Shown: piece by piece, positions 25,873 through 35,060 of the stretch
Layout: each line of letters begins with the position of its first letter
Position numbering within the stretch: position 1 is the first letter of the stretch
Assembly (NCBI GenBank): GCA_963777285.1
Contig: CAVZPR010000002.1
Coordinates: 1-64,000 of the forward strand
Direction of reading: 5' to 3'
From: JAFARE01 sp963777285
GTDB lineage: Bacteria > Chloroflexota > Dormibacteria > Aeolococcales > Aeolococcaceae
Length of the DNA: 64,000 nt
The notes under the pieces: model-generated
The model's database searches: none
What the model was told of the DNA's origin: nothing
What the model saw: the letters and a program-made list of their open reading frames with translations, nothing else
Position numbers and translations under genes: made by a program

Positions 25873-25878
25873 TAGCAT
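25873..25878 (+). promoter_or_regulatory. -10 box TAGCAT for a leaderless start
   Basis: TAGCAT is followed by exactly seven bases and the ATG at 25886, the same geometry as at 5656-5669. No ribosome-binding site is present before the ATG, in keeping with a leaderless mRNA. Confidence 0.55.
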
Positions 25879-25885
25879 CGAACAG

Positions 25886-26122
25886 ATGGACCCCTCCAGT
25901 CTTCAGCCGGGCCAGCTCCTCTTGCCGAACTCGATGCGCCAATATCGGCTGCCGCCCCGCGCCGACGTCGCGCCCCCGATGGCAACCTTTCGGTTCGGCG
26001 CGGCGACCCCCCAGGTCGCGTTCGCAGCCGAGTTCAGCGCCCCCGCTGGATCGAGTGCTGCTGCTTGGTTCTTGGCGGGACTTCTCGTTGGCGGCATCGT
26101 CGTGGCGGTCGCGCTCGCATAA
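25886..26122 (+). CDS. small single-span membrane protein
   Basis: The 78-residue protein has a Pro-rich polar N-terminal part (LPPRADVAPPMATFRFG) and one C-terminal transmembrane helix (SAAAWFLAGLLVGGIVVAVALA), so it is probably tail-anchored with the N-terminus in the cytoplasm. The family is unknown. A TAGCAT box seven bases upstream supports the start. It may be an accessory of the neighbouring defence-type genes, but there is no direct evidence. Confidence 0.6.
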   Translation: MDPSSLQPGQLLLPNSMRQYRLPPRADVAPPMATFRFGAATPQVAFAAEFSAPAGSSAAAWFLAGLLVGGIVVAVALA

Positions 26123-26422
26123 AGCGACCAAAGCGAGCTTGACCCCGACCGGTCGGGTGCTTTACGCTGGGCGTACATAGGTTCGCCCGGTCGAGCTCAG
26201 AGCAGGCAGCAGACCCAAGGTCTCGCTCCCGGGAAGGAGATAGCAGTGGGCGTCAAGAGCGTACCGAGAGTGCGGCCGATCCGGCTGCCGTCGAGGCCGA
26301 GCTGTCCTCACATTTGGACATCTACTGGGCAGTGGGATGCCAGCAAGGGCAACGACTTCCGCGGCCGCTGGATGTGGCAGTGCAGCATCTGTGGGCGGAA
26401 ATCTTGGAGGCTGAGCAGCTGA

Positions 26423-27259
26423 ATGACGGGCGCCGAGACCGTGGAGCTCCTGCTGGCAGGGAATTGGGTAACGCACGCGGTAGAACAGCAGTCCACCGCT
26501 ATCTCGCTTCAGACAGGCCGAGAACTGCTCGTCGGCTGCGTGCGGTTCGACGTGAGGGGGCGTGCCGCCAACGATGAGGTGAGGCGCGCGTTGGGCGCCG
26601 CCGCCTCAGGCACAGAGCACGTGCGTGGGCGCTGGCGCGAACAGGACCGTGAGTTCCAGGTAGGTGAATGGTCCTACAGCACAACCGCGGCCACCACGGA
26701 TGTCGCGTCGTTCTCGGTGCAGCTGAAGGAGGCTGAGAACGTGAAGGCCGACCGGTTGACCATTGGTGATCTGGAGCTCCGGCCATACGCCTACAAGGAA
26801 CGCCTCGAGGACGGTGGCATCGGCATTGACTGCCGCGTCGAGTTGGACGCCGACGCAAGCAAGCGCTTGGAGGACGTGCTGGAGGCCAAGCGTGAGGGTC
26901 AGTACTTCTCCGTCGTCCGGCACGGCGTGGAGGACGCGCCACGCGACATGCGCTTCGGTCAATGCACGTGGTCCCGTTCAGGCGAGAAGGTGAAACACCG
27001 TCTAACTCTGGTCGAGCGAGCGATGGACGAGCGCGAGCCAAAGCCCGCCATTGGTGGTCTATTCCAGCCTATGTTGGCTAACGCCGTGAGGCGCGTCGCT
27101 CTGGCCGAGGGTTTCAATGCGGCATTGCTTGATGAGTTGATTGCGGGTGGAGCTATCAATCAGCAGGCCGCAGAGCGCATCCGAAAGCGCGCTCAGGACG
27201 ACTACTGGCGCAATCTACGCGCCCTGTTCGAAGAGCGCGATGTGGACGAGTTCGAGTGA
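26423..27259 (+). CDS. hypothetical protein in the defence-type region
   Basis: The 278-residue protein is soluble and charged, with no signal or membrane segment. Strand-rich text in the first two thirds (ELLVGCVRFDVRG, ASFSVQLKEAENVKADRLTI, GDLELRPYAYKE) is followed by a helical C-terminal third (MLANAVRRVALAEGFNAALLDELIAG, AQDDYWRNLRALFEERD). I recognise no catalytic motif. The start is the ATG at 26423; GGAGG lies about 14 bases upstream. Its neighbours are the tail-anchored protein and an AlbA_2-type protein, so a defence accessory role is possible but unproven. Confidence 0.6.
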   Translation: MTGAETVELLLAGNWVTHAVEQQSTAISLQTGRELLVGCVRFDVRGRAANDEVRRALGAAASGTEHVRGRWREQDREFQVGEWSYSTTAATTDVASFSVQLKEAENVKADRLTIGDLELRPYAYKERLEDGGIGIDCRVELDADASKRLEDVLEAKREGQYFSVVRHGVEDAPRDMRFGQCTWSRSGEKVKHRLTLVERAMDEREPKPAIGGLFQPMLANAVRRVALAEGFNAALLDELIAGGAINQQAAERIRKRAQDDYWRNLRALFEERDVDEFE

Positions 27260-27702
27260 CCGCTTGGCGGTTCAACCCATCGGCCGTCAGCTGTACAGCG
27301 GCCGGCAGCGCATAGCGTTCGCCCATCTCGGGATCCCCTGCGACGGCATCGAGCGGGCCAGAGGCAAGCTGGAGTATCCGCCGCTTGCGGCGAGCTGCGA
27401 CACCGAATTCAACGTCGCCGAGTTGCGTCGTGGGTACGAAGCGGACTTGGGGCGATGCCCAGGCGCCCGGAACTGCACCGCAAGGGTGATGGGCATGCCC
27501 GGATTCCTGGAGCCCGGTGGCAGTTCGACGACGCGTGACGGCGGCCCGTCGACGCGGCTGTATCGCAGTGGCTATCGAGCTACCGACGGCGAGGACCGGA
27601 GGGCTAGGCGGTGAGCGCTGGGGTGCACCGGTCGCAGAAGCGACACCGCGTGCTGTGCTGCCTTGGGATGAATGAGACTTCACTGGAATCGGCGGTTACC
27701 AG
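27260..27702. other. 443-bp gap with only weak ORFs
   Basis: One rightward frame stays open to 27614 and contains plausible text (RQRIAFAHLGIPCDGIERARG), but it lacks a start after 27260 and matches nothing I know. It could be a degraded small gene. Otherwise I see nothing. Confidence 0.4.
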
Positions 27703-29106
27703 GTGACCACCCCTCGCACTGATCAGAGCAACGCAAGTCAAGCTGTTGCTGCGCGCCCCCCTTTCGTTAGCAGGTTGTTTGCCGACGGTCAGTTGCCGTC
27801 GGACGCGGAGTTAAGCGCGTTGCTGCGTCACTTCCGGAGCGACAGCCGAGCCGAACACGGTTGGATGGACACCAAGCGCGAGTTCGACGGATCCGCCGGC
27901 GCATGGTGCAAGGCGCTAAAGCACATCGTCGGCTTCGCCAATGGCGATGGAGGAATGATCGTCTTCGGCCTAGACGACGATGGCCATCGCCAAGGTCTCT
28001 CTTCAACCCTTCTCCCGCTATTCGATCCGGCAAAGATCGCGGCTCAGCTGCACCGCTACGCATCGAACGCCGATGTGAAGACGGTTTACACGGAGATCCT
28101 CAACCATCGCAAGAGGTTCGGATTCCTCTGCATCTTCCCGGCAACACGCATTACAGTTTTCGAGCTTGACGGTACGTATTCGCTAGCGGACAAGCGCCCG
28201 CACATCGTCTTCCGTTCCGGCGTCGTCTATATCCGGCAAGGCGCTGAAACGCGAGAAGCTCGACAGTCCGACCTCGACCGCATGGTCGAGCGGCGTGTCC
28301 AGGAGAACATGCGAAGCCTCCTGGCGAGAATTGAGCGCATTGCTGAGTTGCCCAGCAACGCGACACTGATCGCGTCCACGCCGGGAGCGACTATGGGATA
28401 CATCCTCGCAGAGGGTGGCCGCGGTGTTCCCGTCAGTCTCGCACCTCCGGACGTCGGGACCCAGACGGTCGAGGTCCGCGACGTGCTGAGCCCGGACGCG
28501 CCGTTTAGCAGCATCGGCGCCGAGATCGTCACTCAACTCCGATTGCATCATCACGATCCCTCGCATCGGGTGGTGCGCTCCACGCTGGAACGCTGGTATC
28601 TCGAGCGGCAGACGTTCACGTTGCCACCTGGAGCCGCGGCCTTTGCGTGCGAGTGCGCGCTGTACGCACATGGGTTGGCTATGTACTGGGCATCGATGAC
28701 AGCGCGTGAGGAGTTGCATAGCCTCGTGGCCACGATGCTGGACAAGGCAACGTACCCGGCTATAAACGCGGTGCCCTACGTCGTCGCCGGCTTCTTCTGG
28801 GAGGAAAGAAGTGCGCTTCTTGGCTCCTTGGCCAAATCCGAGGGTAATGCTGGGAACGCGGCCCGGCGTGTCCTCGCGTGCAAGTCGCACGAGGAGTTTC
28901 TCGCACGAGGGCGCACCTCATCTCAGACGTTCGCCTACGATGGTGCGCGCCTCGCACTGGCACACATCTTGGCGAGCGATGAGCAAGCGGCGACACTCTT
29001 CGACGAGCTTGTGCGGAGGTATGCGACCCTCAGCGAAGGCATCAGGCCTGTCGCACATCAACTCGACCTATGGCTACACGCGCGCCTTCGCCACGACAGA
29101 GTGTAG
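27703..29106 (+). CDS. AlbA_2 (Schlafen-type) domain protein
   Basis: The 467-residue protein has an AlbA_2 domain at about residues 48-170. Key text is GWMDTKREFDGSAGAWCKALKHI, VGFANGDGGMIVFGLDDDG, then IFPATRITVFEL and RSGVVYIRQGAETREA. The Glu/Lys pair after the first strand, the FANGDGG turn and the closing YxRxG pattern are the family hallmark. These domains occur in nucleic-acid-binding and RNase proteins of the Schlafen group and in many bacterial defence loci. The C-terminal 270 residues are helical and unassigned. The start is the GTG at 27703. A target cannot be inferred. Confidence 0.8.
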   Translation: MTTPRTDQSNASQAVAARPPFVSRLFADGQLPSDAELSALLRHFRSDSRAEHGWMDTKREFDGSAGAWCKALKHIVGFANGDGGMIVFGLDDDGHRQGLSSTLLPLFDPAKIAAQLHRYASNADVKTVYTEILNHRKRFGFLCIFPATRITVFELDGTYSLADKRPHIVFRSGVVYIRQGAETREARQSDLDRMVERRVQENMRSLLARIERIAELPSNATLIASTPGATMGYILAEGGRGVPVSLAPPDVGTQTVEVRDVLSPDAPFSSIGAEIVTQLRLHHHDPSHRVVRSTLERWYLERQTFTLPPGAAAFACECALYAHGLAMYWASMTAREELHSLVATMLDKATYPAINAVPYVVAGFFWEERSALLGSLAKSEGNAGNAARRVLACKSHEEFLARGRTSSQTFAYDGARLALAHILASDEQAATLFDELVRRYATLSEGIRPVAHQLDLWLHARLRHDRV

Positions 29107-29417
29107 TAGTAGACCGGAATGTCAAGCCAGACAGGGCCCGTAATGCTAGGTACCGTAGGCGAAGACGGCTCGATGCTTTACCCGACCCCCTTGTGTCGGC
29201 TGCATCTACTGGATTGTTCCTGTGGCATCGTCGGCCAGTACTAGCGCCTGCGTCGCCGTGTTGCGCTGGCCGTGTGTCGCGGAAAATAGCCGCGCTTGTG
29301 CACACCCACCGGGAAGCGGCGAGAAGCGGCTCGTTGCTGCAACGACGGTTGCGGAGTTGATGCCTCCGGCCTCGGCTAAAGTGGTGACGCCGACGGGCGC
29401 GAGGCGGAGGAGGAGAC
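29107..29417. other. 311-bp intergenic region
   Basis: No gene is supported. It ends in a strong ribosome site (GGAGGAGGAG) for the downstream DUF262 gene. I see no repeat or clear promoter. Confidence 0.5.
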
Positions 29418-31151
29418 ATGGAGGCGACACTTGAGCCACGGTTGGTGATGAAGGGTGAAGCGGGCACGCCCTACGTCGAAGGAGAGTTCTTTGTTGCCGG
29501 GTACCAGCGCGGGTATCGATGGGGTCGCGAGGAGGTCCGTCAACTTCTCGACGATATTCGGGCGAACGCCAAGGACGCAGAGGAGAAACGAACGGCGCCG
29601 GCGGACTACTACCTTCAGCCGATCGTTGTCCTGCGCCGGGGAGACAATAGCTGGGAGCTGGTCGACGGCCAGCAGCGCCTCACAACGCTATTCCTTATCA
29701 CCAAGTACATCGGCACCAAGCTCCAAGACGCGCAGGTTGGGTATCGACTGACTTATGAGACGCGGGAGCGCAGCCGCGAATACCTCGACACGCTCGACCC
29801 TTCGCTGAGCGACGGGAATATCGACTACTACCACATCGGAATGGCCTACAGAGCGATCGAAGAGTGGTTCAACGAACCGAGCCACGGAACACCCCTGCAA
29901 AGCGCGATCGACCTTCACACGGCGCTCACCAAGTGGGTCTATGTCATCTGGTACGAGGCGCCCGAACGAACCAACCCGAATGACCTTTTCATCCGGCTGA
30001 ACCGCGATCGGATTCCGCTGACTGACGCCGAGCTGATCAAAGCGCTCGTGCTCACGAATAGCCGCACAACGGATGGCCGGCTGTGGCGCCAGGAAGAGAT
30101 CGCCGCGCAGTGGGACGGCTTCGAGCGCGACCTTCGCGACGCGCAGATGTGGGCGTTCCTTACTGGTGCGACGGTGGAGCGATCTACACACATCGACTTC
30201 CTCTTTGAAAGCATGACTCCCGCCGCGGGCCTCCGCGTACGGCCCCGGTATTGGACTTTCGGAGAAGTACACAAGCGCGTCCAGGAGCGTGGCGGGCCGG
30301 CCTTCTGGGGAGAGGTGGTCGAGCGGTACGGAGTCCTCAGCGGGTGGTACCACGACCGAGAGCTCTACCACCGGATCGGATACCTCCTGGCGACAGGCGA
30401 CTCTGTGCCTGCCCTAATCGCGCTGTCACGAAGCCTGACGCACCGGGCATTTCGTGACTCACTGATTGAGCGTACGAGACGAAGACTGAGGCTCTCCCGT
30501 GACGACGTGTCGATGCTCAGGTATGGCAAGGACGACCGGAAGTGCACGGCCGTCTTGCTTCTCATGAACGTCGAAGCGGTCCTTTGTAGCGGAGATCCGG
30601 GCAGCCGCTTCTCCTTCCATGCGTACGCTGGCGGCGGATGGTCACTTGAGCACATTCACGCCCAGAACGCGCAGGCGCTGAAGACAGAGACACAGCGCCG
30701 AGAGTGGCTTCAAGAGCATGTCAAGAAGATCCGTAGCACCGTCTGGACTGCGGACGCGGAGGAGAGTCCCGATGCTATCGCAGCGCTTATCGACGACCAC
30801 CTCGCGCTCGCCCCTGGCAAGACCGATGACCTCGGGTTTCAGGATGTGGTCGACAAGGTCTTCAGACTGTTCGGCGCACCGGACGGCAACGCGACCGACG
30901 TCGGTACGCACGGCCTCGGTAACCTTGCCCTACTTCAGCGCGACTTCAATAGCCAGTTGAACAATGCAGTGTTCGCCCTGAAGCGCGAGCGAATCCTTAA
31001 GCTCGACGAGAATGGGGCATACATTCTGCCATGCACTCGCAACGTATTCCTGAAGTACTACACGGCGACCGAGGACCAGCAACTCTCTATCTGGGGGCCG
31101 CAGGACCAGAAGCATTATTACGAGAAACTCCTTCAGACCATTAGAATTTGA
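29418..31151 (+). CDS. GmrSD-like DUF262/HNH (DUF1524) restriction protein
   Basis: The 577-residue protein joins a ParB-like DUF262 domain to a C-terminal HNH nuclease, as in type IV, modification-dependent enzymes of the GmrSD kind. DUF262 is seen as FFVAGYQRGYRWGREEVRQLL, YYLQPIVVL and the signature ELVDGQQRLTTLFLI (about 75-90), with NDLFIRLNRDRIPLTDAELIKA further on. The HNH/DUF1524 part shows WSLEHIHAQNAQAL (catalytic His), GLGNLALLQRDFNSQLNN and FALKRERIL. The domain order is complete and the length is usual. It probably cuts modified foreign DNA using nucleotide hydrolysis. A GGAGG-type ribosome site fixes the ATG. Confidence 0.88.
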   Translation: MEATLEPRLVMKGEAGTPYVEGEFFVAGYQRGYRWGREEVRQLLDDIRANAKDAEEKRTAPADYYLQPIVVLRRGDNSWELVDGQQRLTTLFLITKYIGTKLQDAQVGYRLTYETRERSREYLDTLDPSLSDGNIDYYHIGMAYRAIEEWFNEPSHGTPLQSAIDLHTALTKWVYVIWYEAPERTNPNDLFIRLNRDRIPLTDAELIKALVLTNSRTTDGRLWRQEEIAAQWDGFERDLRDAQMWAFLTGATVERSTHIDFLFESMTPAAGLRVRPRYWTFGEVHKRVQERGGPAFWGEVVERYGVLSGWYHDRELYHRIGYLLATGDSVPALIALSRSLTHRAFRDSLIERTRRRLRLSRDDVSMLRYGKDDRKCTAVLLLMNVEAVLCSGDPGSRFSFHAYAGGGWSLEHIHAQNAQALKTETQRREWLQEHVKKIRSTVWTADAEESPDAIAALIDDHLALAPGKTDDLGFQDVVDKVFRLFGAPDGNATDVGTHGLGNLALLQRDFNSQLNNAVFALKRERILKLDENGAYILPCTRNVFLKYYTATEDQQLSIWGPQDQKHYYEKLLQTIRI

Positions 31152-31164
31152 CGCAGGCAACCGC

Positions 31165-31431
31165 TTGAGCCGCCAAGCCGCAGTGCGGTTGGCTCTCAAT
31201 GAGTCCGATCAGGGCGAGGTCGCTGCCGCGTCTGGCAGGGACGCCGGACCCCTCGCCAAGCGGGAAGTCGAAGTTGCCGTGTTGGTCGCGGAAGGCCTGA
31301 GCAACAAGCAGATCGCAGCCCGCCTGTTCATTTCGGAGCGCACCGTCGCCACGCACGTCGGTCACATCCTCGACAAGCTCGGTTTCAACTCACGAGCGCA
31401 GATCGCGGGCTGGATTTCATCGAGTTCCTAA
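31165..31431 (+). CDS. orphan LuxR-type HTH protein (possible C-terminal fragment)
   Basis: The 88-residue ORF, read from a TTG, consists of a LuxR/GerE helix-turn-helix: LAKREVEVAVLVAEGLSNKQIAARLFIS, then ERTVATHVGHILDKLGFNSRAQIAGW. No receiver, ATPase or sensor domain precedes it. It begins 13 bp after the DUF262 gene. It may be a stand-alone regulator, or the surviving end of a larger LuxR-family ATPase whose 5' part was lost at this junction. The weak TTG start and abrupt beginning favour a fragment. Confidence 0.6.
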   Translation: MSRQAAVRLALNESDQGEVAAASGRDAGPLAKREVEVAVLVAEGLSNKQIAARLFISERTVATHVGHILDKLGFNSRAQIAGWISSSS

Positions 31432-31526
31432 TGGCTCAGGCAGACGACGATCGACGGCCGAGCCGCGCGACATCCTGGTCCGCAAGGCGCGTCATTTGTT
31501 GGGTCTCACAGCCACCGGCCGCTGTC

Positions 31527-31910
31527 ATGATTGTTCGCGTGGAGCGACTGGTATCCCGCTGGGGAGAGCATGGGCCCAGGCCGGAGCCGCTGGCCGCCAA
31601 CGCCGACTTGTTCGGCGAGCTGCAGGTTCGCGAGTCAGTTGACGTGGCATGCGCCCCTGAGGACGCCTGGCGGCTCGTCACCGACGTGACACGGATCGGT
31701 GAGTTCAGCCCTGAGTGCATTGACGCCCACTGGCTAGATGACGCAAGCCGGGTGCAGGTGGGAGCCAGTTTCGAGGGCACGAATCGTGTAGTCGACGGCA
31801 ACACGGAACTGATCTGGATTCGCCCCTGCACCAGCACTCGTTGTTCATCTGTGAGACGCCTTCGTGAAGTAGTCGTGCCTACCCCTACTCACTGGCCGTT
31901 CCCCGTCTGA
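31527..31910 (+). pseudogene. SRPBCC/polyketide-cyclase-like gene, frameshifted
   Basis: From the ATG at 31527 the text fits a START/SRPBCC lipid- or ligand-binding protein: VRESVDVACAPEDAWRLVTD, VTRIGEFSPECIDAHWLDD, VGASFEGTNRVVDGNTELIW. After IRPCT the frame loses sense. An adjacent frame continues with FICETPS, which matches the expected next strand, and then hits a stop. The gene is therefore frameshifted and truncated. Intact relatives are about 150-160 residues long. Confidence 0.6.
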
Positions 31911-32899
31911 CGGGTAAGGGTGGCGACGGTTACGTGGGGCCAACTCAGCCCGTTGAAATTCAGCAGCACGAGCTGGCTGTACTGCAGCAGGTCTGGTTCC
32001 GACGCGCCTTGTGTCGTCTGGAGCCAGAAAGTGGCGTCCACACGGGCCGCATCGGCGTTCGGGCCGTCAGGTCCTCCCTTAAGGAACGCGGTATTGGCCG
32101 CGCCGCCACCGATGATTGGGGTGGCGACTGTCGACACCATGAGTGTCGTCGTCTTCGTGACGACCTTCCCGACCGTGCTTAGTGCGCTGTTAGGGTTGTC
32201 AAGCATTCCCTGAGTGATATTGGTGAGCCCTCCGCCGGAGGTCCGGAAGTTCGACTGGTCGGTGAGCGTTTGTTCGGGGAAATGAACCAGTTGCTGTGCG
32301 TTGCCGATTTGGAACGGCGTGATGCTCACAGGATTTATGGTCGGCCCACCATTCGTTGTGGTCATAAGGCCTTGCGCGACGATGGTGGTTCCATGGGGAA
32401 TCGAAGCCAAGCGAGCAACTGACGCTTGAACGATAGGATCTGTAGTAGCGGGGATCGCAAGCCACAGCCCTGGTTCGAGGTGCAGACCGGAGTTCTTATT
32501 CGTGGCTGGGTCGATCACATTGGCGTCGGAGATCTGCTGAAGGTATCGGACGCCGGCCATACGGAGGTCGCCTTGGAGGAGTCCGCGGTTGGGGATCTCC
32601 CCAGGGATCAACTCGAACTCCAGATTCTCGAGCGTCAGGTTCAGCTCGAGGAAACGGTCGCTGCCGGACACTGGGAGAGTGGGAAACGGGGGCGTGGGGA
32701 TGCTGGCGGAGGGCTGGAATGGCCGCCAAATGGTATTGAACCCCTTACCTTGCCAAGTTCCGATCAGGCCGGCCAGATCGCCGAGCTCTTGTGGGAGCAC
32801 GGGCGACGGCTGCGGAGGTTCGCCGCCAGGTGGAGCTGGTGGGTAGGTGCCGACCGGCGGGGTCGTCGGCTGATAACTGAAGCCGGGATTGATATCCAT
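31889..32899 (-). CDS. beta-rich heme-binding-like protein (nitrobindin-like region)
   Basis: The 336-residue protein has a Pro-rich N-terminus (about 1-38), then LGDLAGLIGTWQGKGFNTIWR. This GTWxGxG pattern recalls lipocalin-like and nitrobindin/FABP-like barrels. The remaining text is strand-rich: RFLELNLTLENLEFELI, LHLEPGLWLAIPATTD, LASIPHGTTIVAQG. No signal peptide is seen. Similar proteins are often annotated only as heme-binding. A His ligand cannot be pointed to with confidence. It is a single-gene unit read against its neighbours. Confidence 0.55.
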   Translation of the reverse strand: MDINPGFSYQPTTPPVGTYPPAPPGGEPPQPSPVLPQELGDLAGLIGTWQGKGFNTIWRPFQPSASIPTPPFPTLPVSGSDRFLELNLTLENLEFELIPGEIPNRGLLQGDLRMAGVRYLQQISDANVIDPATNKNSGLHLEPGLWLAIPATTDPIVQASVARLASIPHGTTIVAQGLMTTTNGGPTINPVSITPFQIGNAQQLVHFPEQTLTDQSNFRTSGGGLTNITQGMLDNPNSALSTVGKVVTKTTTLMVSTVATPIIGGGAANTAFLKGGPDGPNADAARVDATFWLQTTQGASEPDLLQYSQLVLLNFNGLSWPHVTVATLTRQTGNGQ

Positions 32900-33520
32900 G
32901 GCCGCCCTCCATCCGCGATGAAACGATGGTGCCCTTGAGCATAGCCCGGCAGCGCATGGAGCGCCGGCGTGGGCTTCGCTGGGACCCCGTCACGGCATGG
33001 AGCCGCTTCAGCCAAGCGCCGGTCGCGGGTGCAGACACCGAGGTCCGGGCCTAGTCCGACTTCTCTAGATTGCCACCATAGCTGAGCTCTGAGGTCCGAG
33101 TTCGACAGCCGGGAGGCGATCACTCCCTACTTCCGCGTGCCGCTGCACGCTCCGGTTCACACTCTGCCCGAACGGAGCTGTTGACCTCCCACAACCGAAC
33201 CACCAGCCCGTATTGGCAGGCGGTCTAATCCAGATAGGCCGGGCCGCAAGGATGGGCGGTCGGCGTGGTACCTCAACTGGTATCGCGGGGAGTTGATATA
33301 TCTGTCCGGTTCGTGCCAGGGAGGTGCTTCGTTCCGAGGGAATAGCGGCCTTTGCTACAACGTTCGGGCGATGGGCCAGCTTTTGGAAGGCTCCCTTTAA
33401 TATTGTGCTGATTTCGTCGAACTGACTGCAGGTCTGCCACCGGGACCCGCTGGGGTCCAGAGCCTCGTCAATCGGCTGATCACTGACCGCTGGTGGCATC
33501 CTCGGTGATCCTGCCATCGG
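32900..33520. other. about 620 bp of degraded sequence between the heme-binding-like gene and an IS3 fragment
   Basis: A leftward frame continues from the IS3 fragment through this stretch but loses transposase similarity after YNRQ. No other domain is seen. It is probably a mosaic of insertion-sequence debris. Confidence 0.45.
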
Positions 33521-33722
33521 CTGGCGATTGTAGAAGATCTCGAGGTAATCGAACATGGCGCTGGCGAGCTCGACACGCGTCGACCAGCGTTTGCCGTCGA
33601 GCAATTCGACCTGCATGCGGCTCCAGAACGATTACATCATCGCGTTGTCGAAGCAATCGCCGACCGAACCCATCGATGGCAGAAAGCCCTGAGTCGATGG
33701 CGCGGCGAGTGAAGGCCCTGGT
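33521..33722 (-). pseudogene. IS3-family transposase OrfB C-terminal fragment
   Basis: In two frames the text AFTRRAIDSGL, LPSMGSVGDCFDNAMM, stop, SFWSRMQVELLDGKRW, VELASAMFDYLEIFYNRQ matches the last third of an IS3-type rve integrase, including the CFDNA motif before the catalytic Glu. A stop and a frameshift interrupt it, and the extreme C-terminus is missing. Its left end directly abuts the TIR-like fragment. A relative of the same family is at 48933. Confidence 0.78.
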
Positions 33723-33723
33723 C

Positions 33724-34479
33724 GTACAGCGCCATCGCAGCGCCGATCTCGATGAGGACGTTCTCATTGAGCATCACGTGGTTGGTGCCTTGGGTATCGG
33801 TGACGGTGCGCTCGGCATCGACGTGGATGATCGCGGAGCCGCAACGGCGCATGTCGCTGATGACTTTGTCGGACACCGGGACGGCGGTCGTCTCGTGCTG
33901 CTCGGACACCACGGCATCCAGCTCGCCGATCTTCAAGAGTTCCTTGAGAAGCTCAACGAACGCCTTGTTCGTGCCGTGCGTGATGTACATCCTCCGCGCG
34001 TTCGCCATTCCAACGCTGCTGGACGCCACCGGCACCGGAGGTGCGATGACGTCGGCGACCGACGCCAGCAACTCGGCAGCCTTGGTTTCGGTCCTCGGCA
34101 GCTCATGTGCGGCGGGGTCGAGAGGCGTGCTCGGGGCGGTCGCGACAGCGTCGAGTTGGACGTATTCGACGCCCCCGATGTCCGTGAGCAACCCCAGCCG
34201 CCTCGCTTCGTCGATGATCTGCTTGAAGACGCGAGCGGTTTCCGGCATCGGCACGTCGTAACGCTCAGCAAGGACGTTTCTGGCAATCTCATCGCGGGGG
34301 ACCTTGCCGTGGTCGTACGCGGTGAGGAAGGCCTTGGTGATCCGAGGCTTGAGGAACGCTTCGCGGATCGCCGCGAGGTCATCGCCGTCGGCGGTTGGGC
34401 GGATTGCTCTGCGACCCACCGGCGTGATGCTGATCTTTTCTGCCCAGGCGCTGCCCTCGGTCAGGCCGTATGCGGCGGA
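33724..34479 (-). pseudogene. TIR-like predicted nucleotide-binding protein, truncated at both ends
   Basis: About 250 codons survive. First is a winged-helix-type N-terminal part: AYGLTEGSAWAEKISITPVG, then DDLAAIREAFLKPRITKAF, LTAYDHGKVPRDEIARNVL. A linker follows, then a TIR-like domain of the PF10137 kind: RMYITHGTNKAFVELLKELL, SEQHETTAVPVSDKVISDM, CGSAIIHVDAE and NENVLIEIGAAMALY, where the Glu of NVLIEIG is the probable catalytic residue. The N-terminus is replaced in frame by an IS30 fragment and the C-terminus runs into an IS3 fragment. Intact relatives act as NAD-consuming effectors in several defence systems. Confidence 0.75.
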
Positions 34480-35056
34480 AGCCACCGGCTTGCCATGGGC
34501 CGTGGTGATCATTCCAGCAAGCCGGTCCTGCACATATCGCCGCAAGCGGTCATTCTCAGCGAGCTTCGCCACTTTCGGCCGGCGCGCTTGCCGCTCGGCA
34601 TGCCATTGCGCAGTGATGGCCCGGTATTGCAGCTGCCCACAGCGGGCCGCAGCGTTGCGCCGCAGCTCGCGTGAGACCGTCGACGGTGATCGCCGAAGCT
34701 GCCCGGCGATGGCGCGAAACCCGACCGCACGAGCGTTGAGGATCGCGATCTCCTCACGCTCCGATAACGAGAGATACCTGCCAGAGAGTGGCGCGTACTT
34801 GAGTGGAGGCATGCCGCCACATTGCCGGAACCACCGCGGTCCGACCGGTTGGGATACGCCGGCTTCGAGCGCTGCGCTCTCGCTGGATGTGCCACGAGCA
34901 ATCGCCGCCCAAAAGCGCCGGCGGTGCTCTCTCGTCGCAACGCCTGGTCGGCCTGGTGATCCCATCGCGGGTCGTCCCGTCTGAGTGGTTGCCCATCCTC
35001 GCGGTCGTCCCATCTGGCACCTCCGTCCTCGAGGCGTTGCGACGACCACTTGAATG
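34480..35056 (-). pseudogene. IS30-family transposase N-terminal fragment
   Basis: From the ATG at 35013 the text is typical IS30: MGRPRGWATTQTGRPAMGSP, REHRRRFWAAIARGTSSESA, then the HTH GRYLSLSEREEIAILNARAV, LRRSPSTVSRELRRNAAARC and AQWHAERQARRPKVAKLA. It stops after VQDRLAG, before the DDE domain, where it continues in frame into the TIR-like gene. Its upstream end has been inserted into, or fused to, the IS3 OrfB remnant. Confidence 0.8.
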
Positions 35057-35060
35057 CGGC

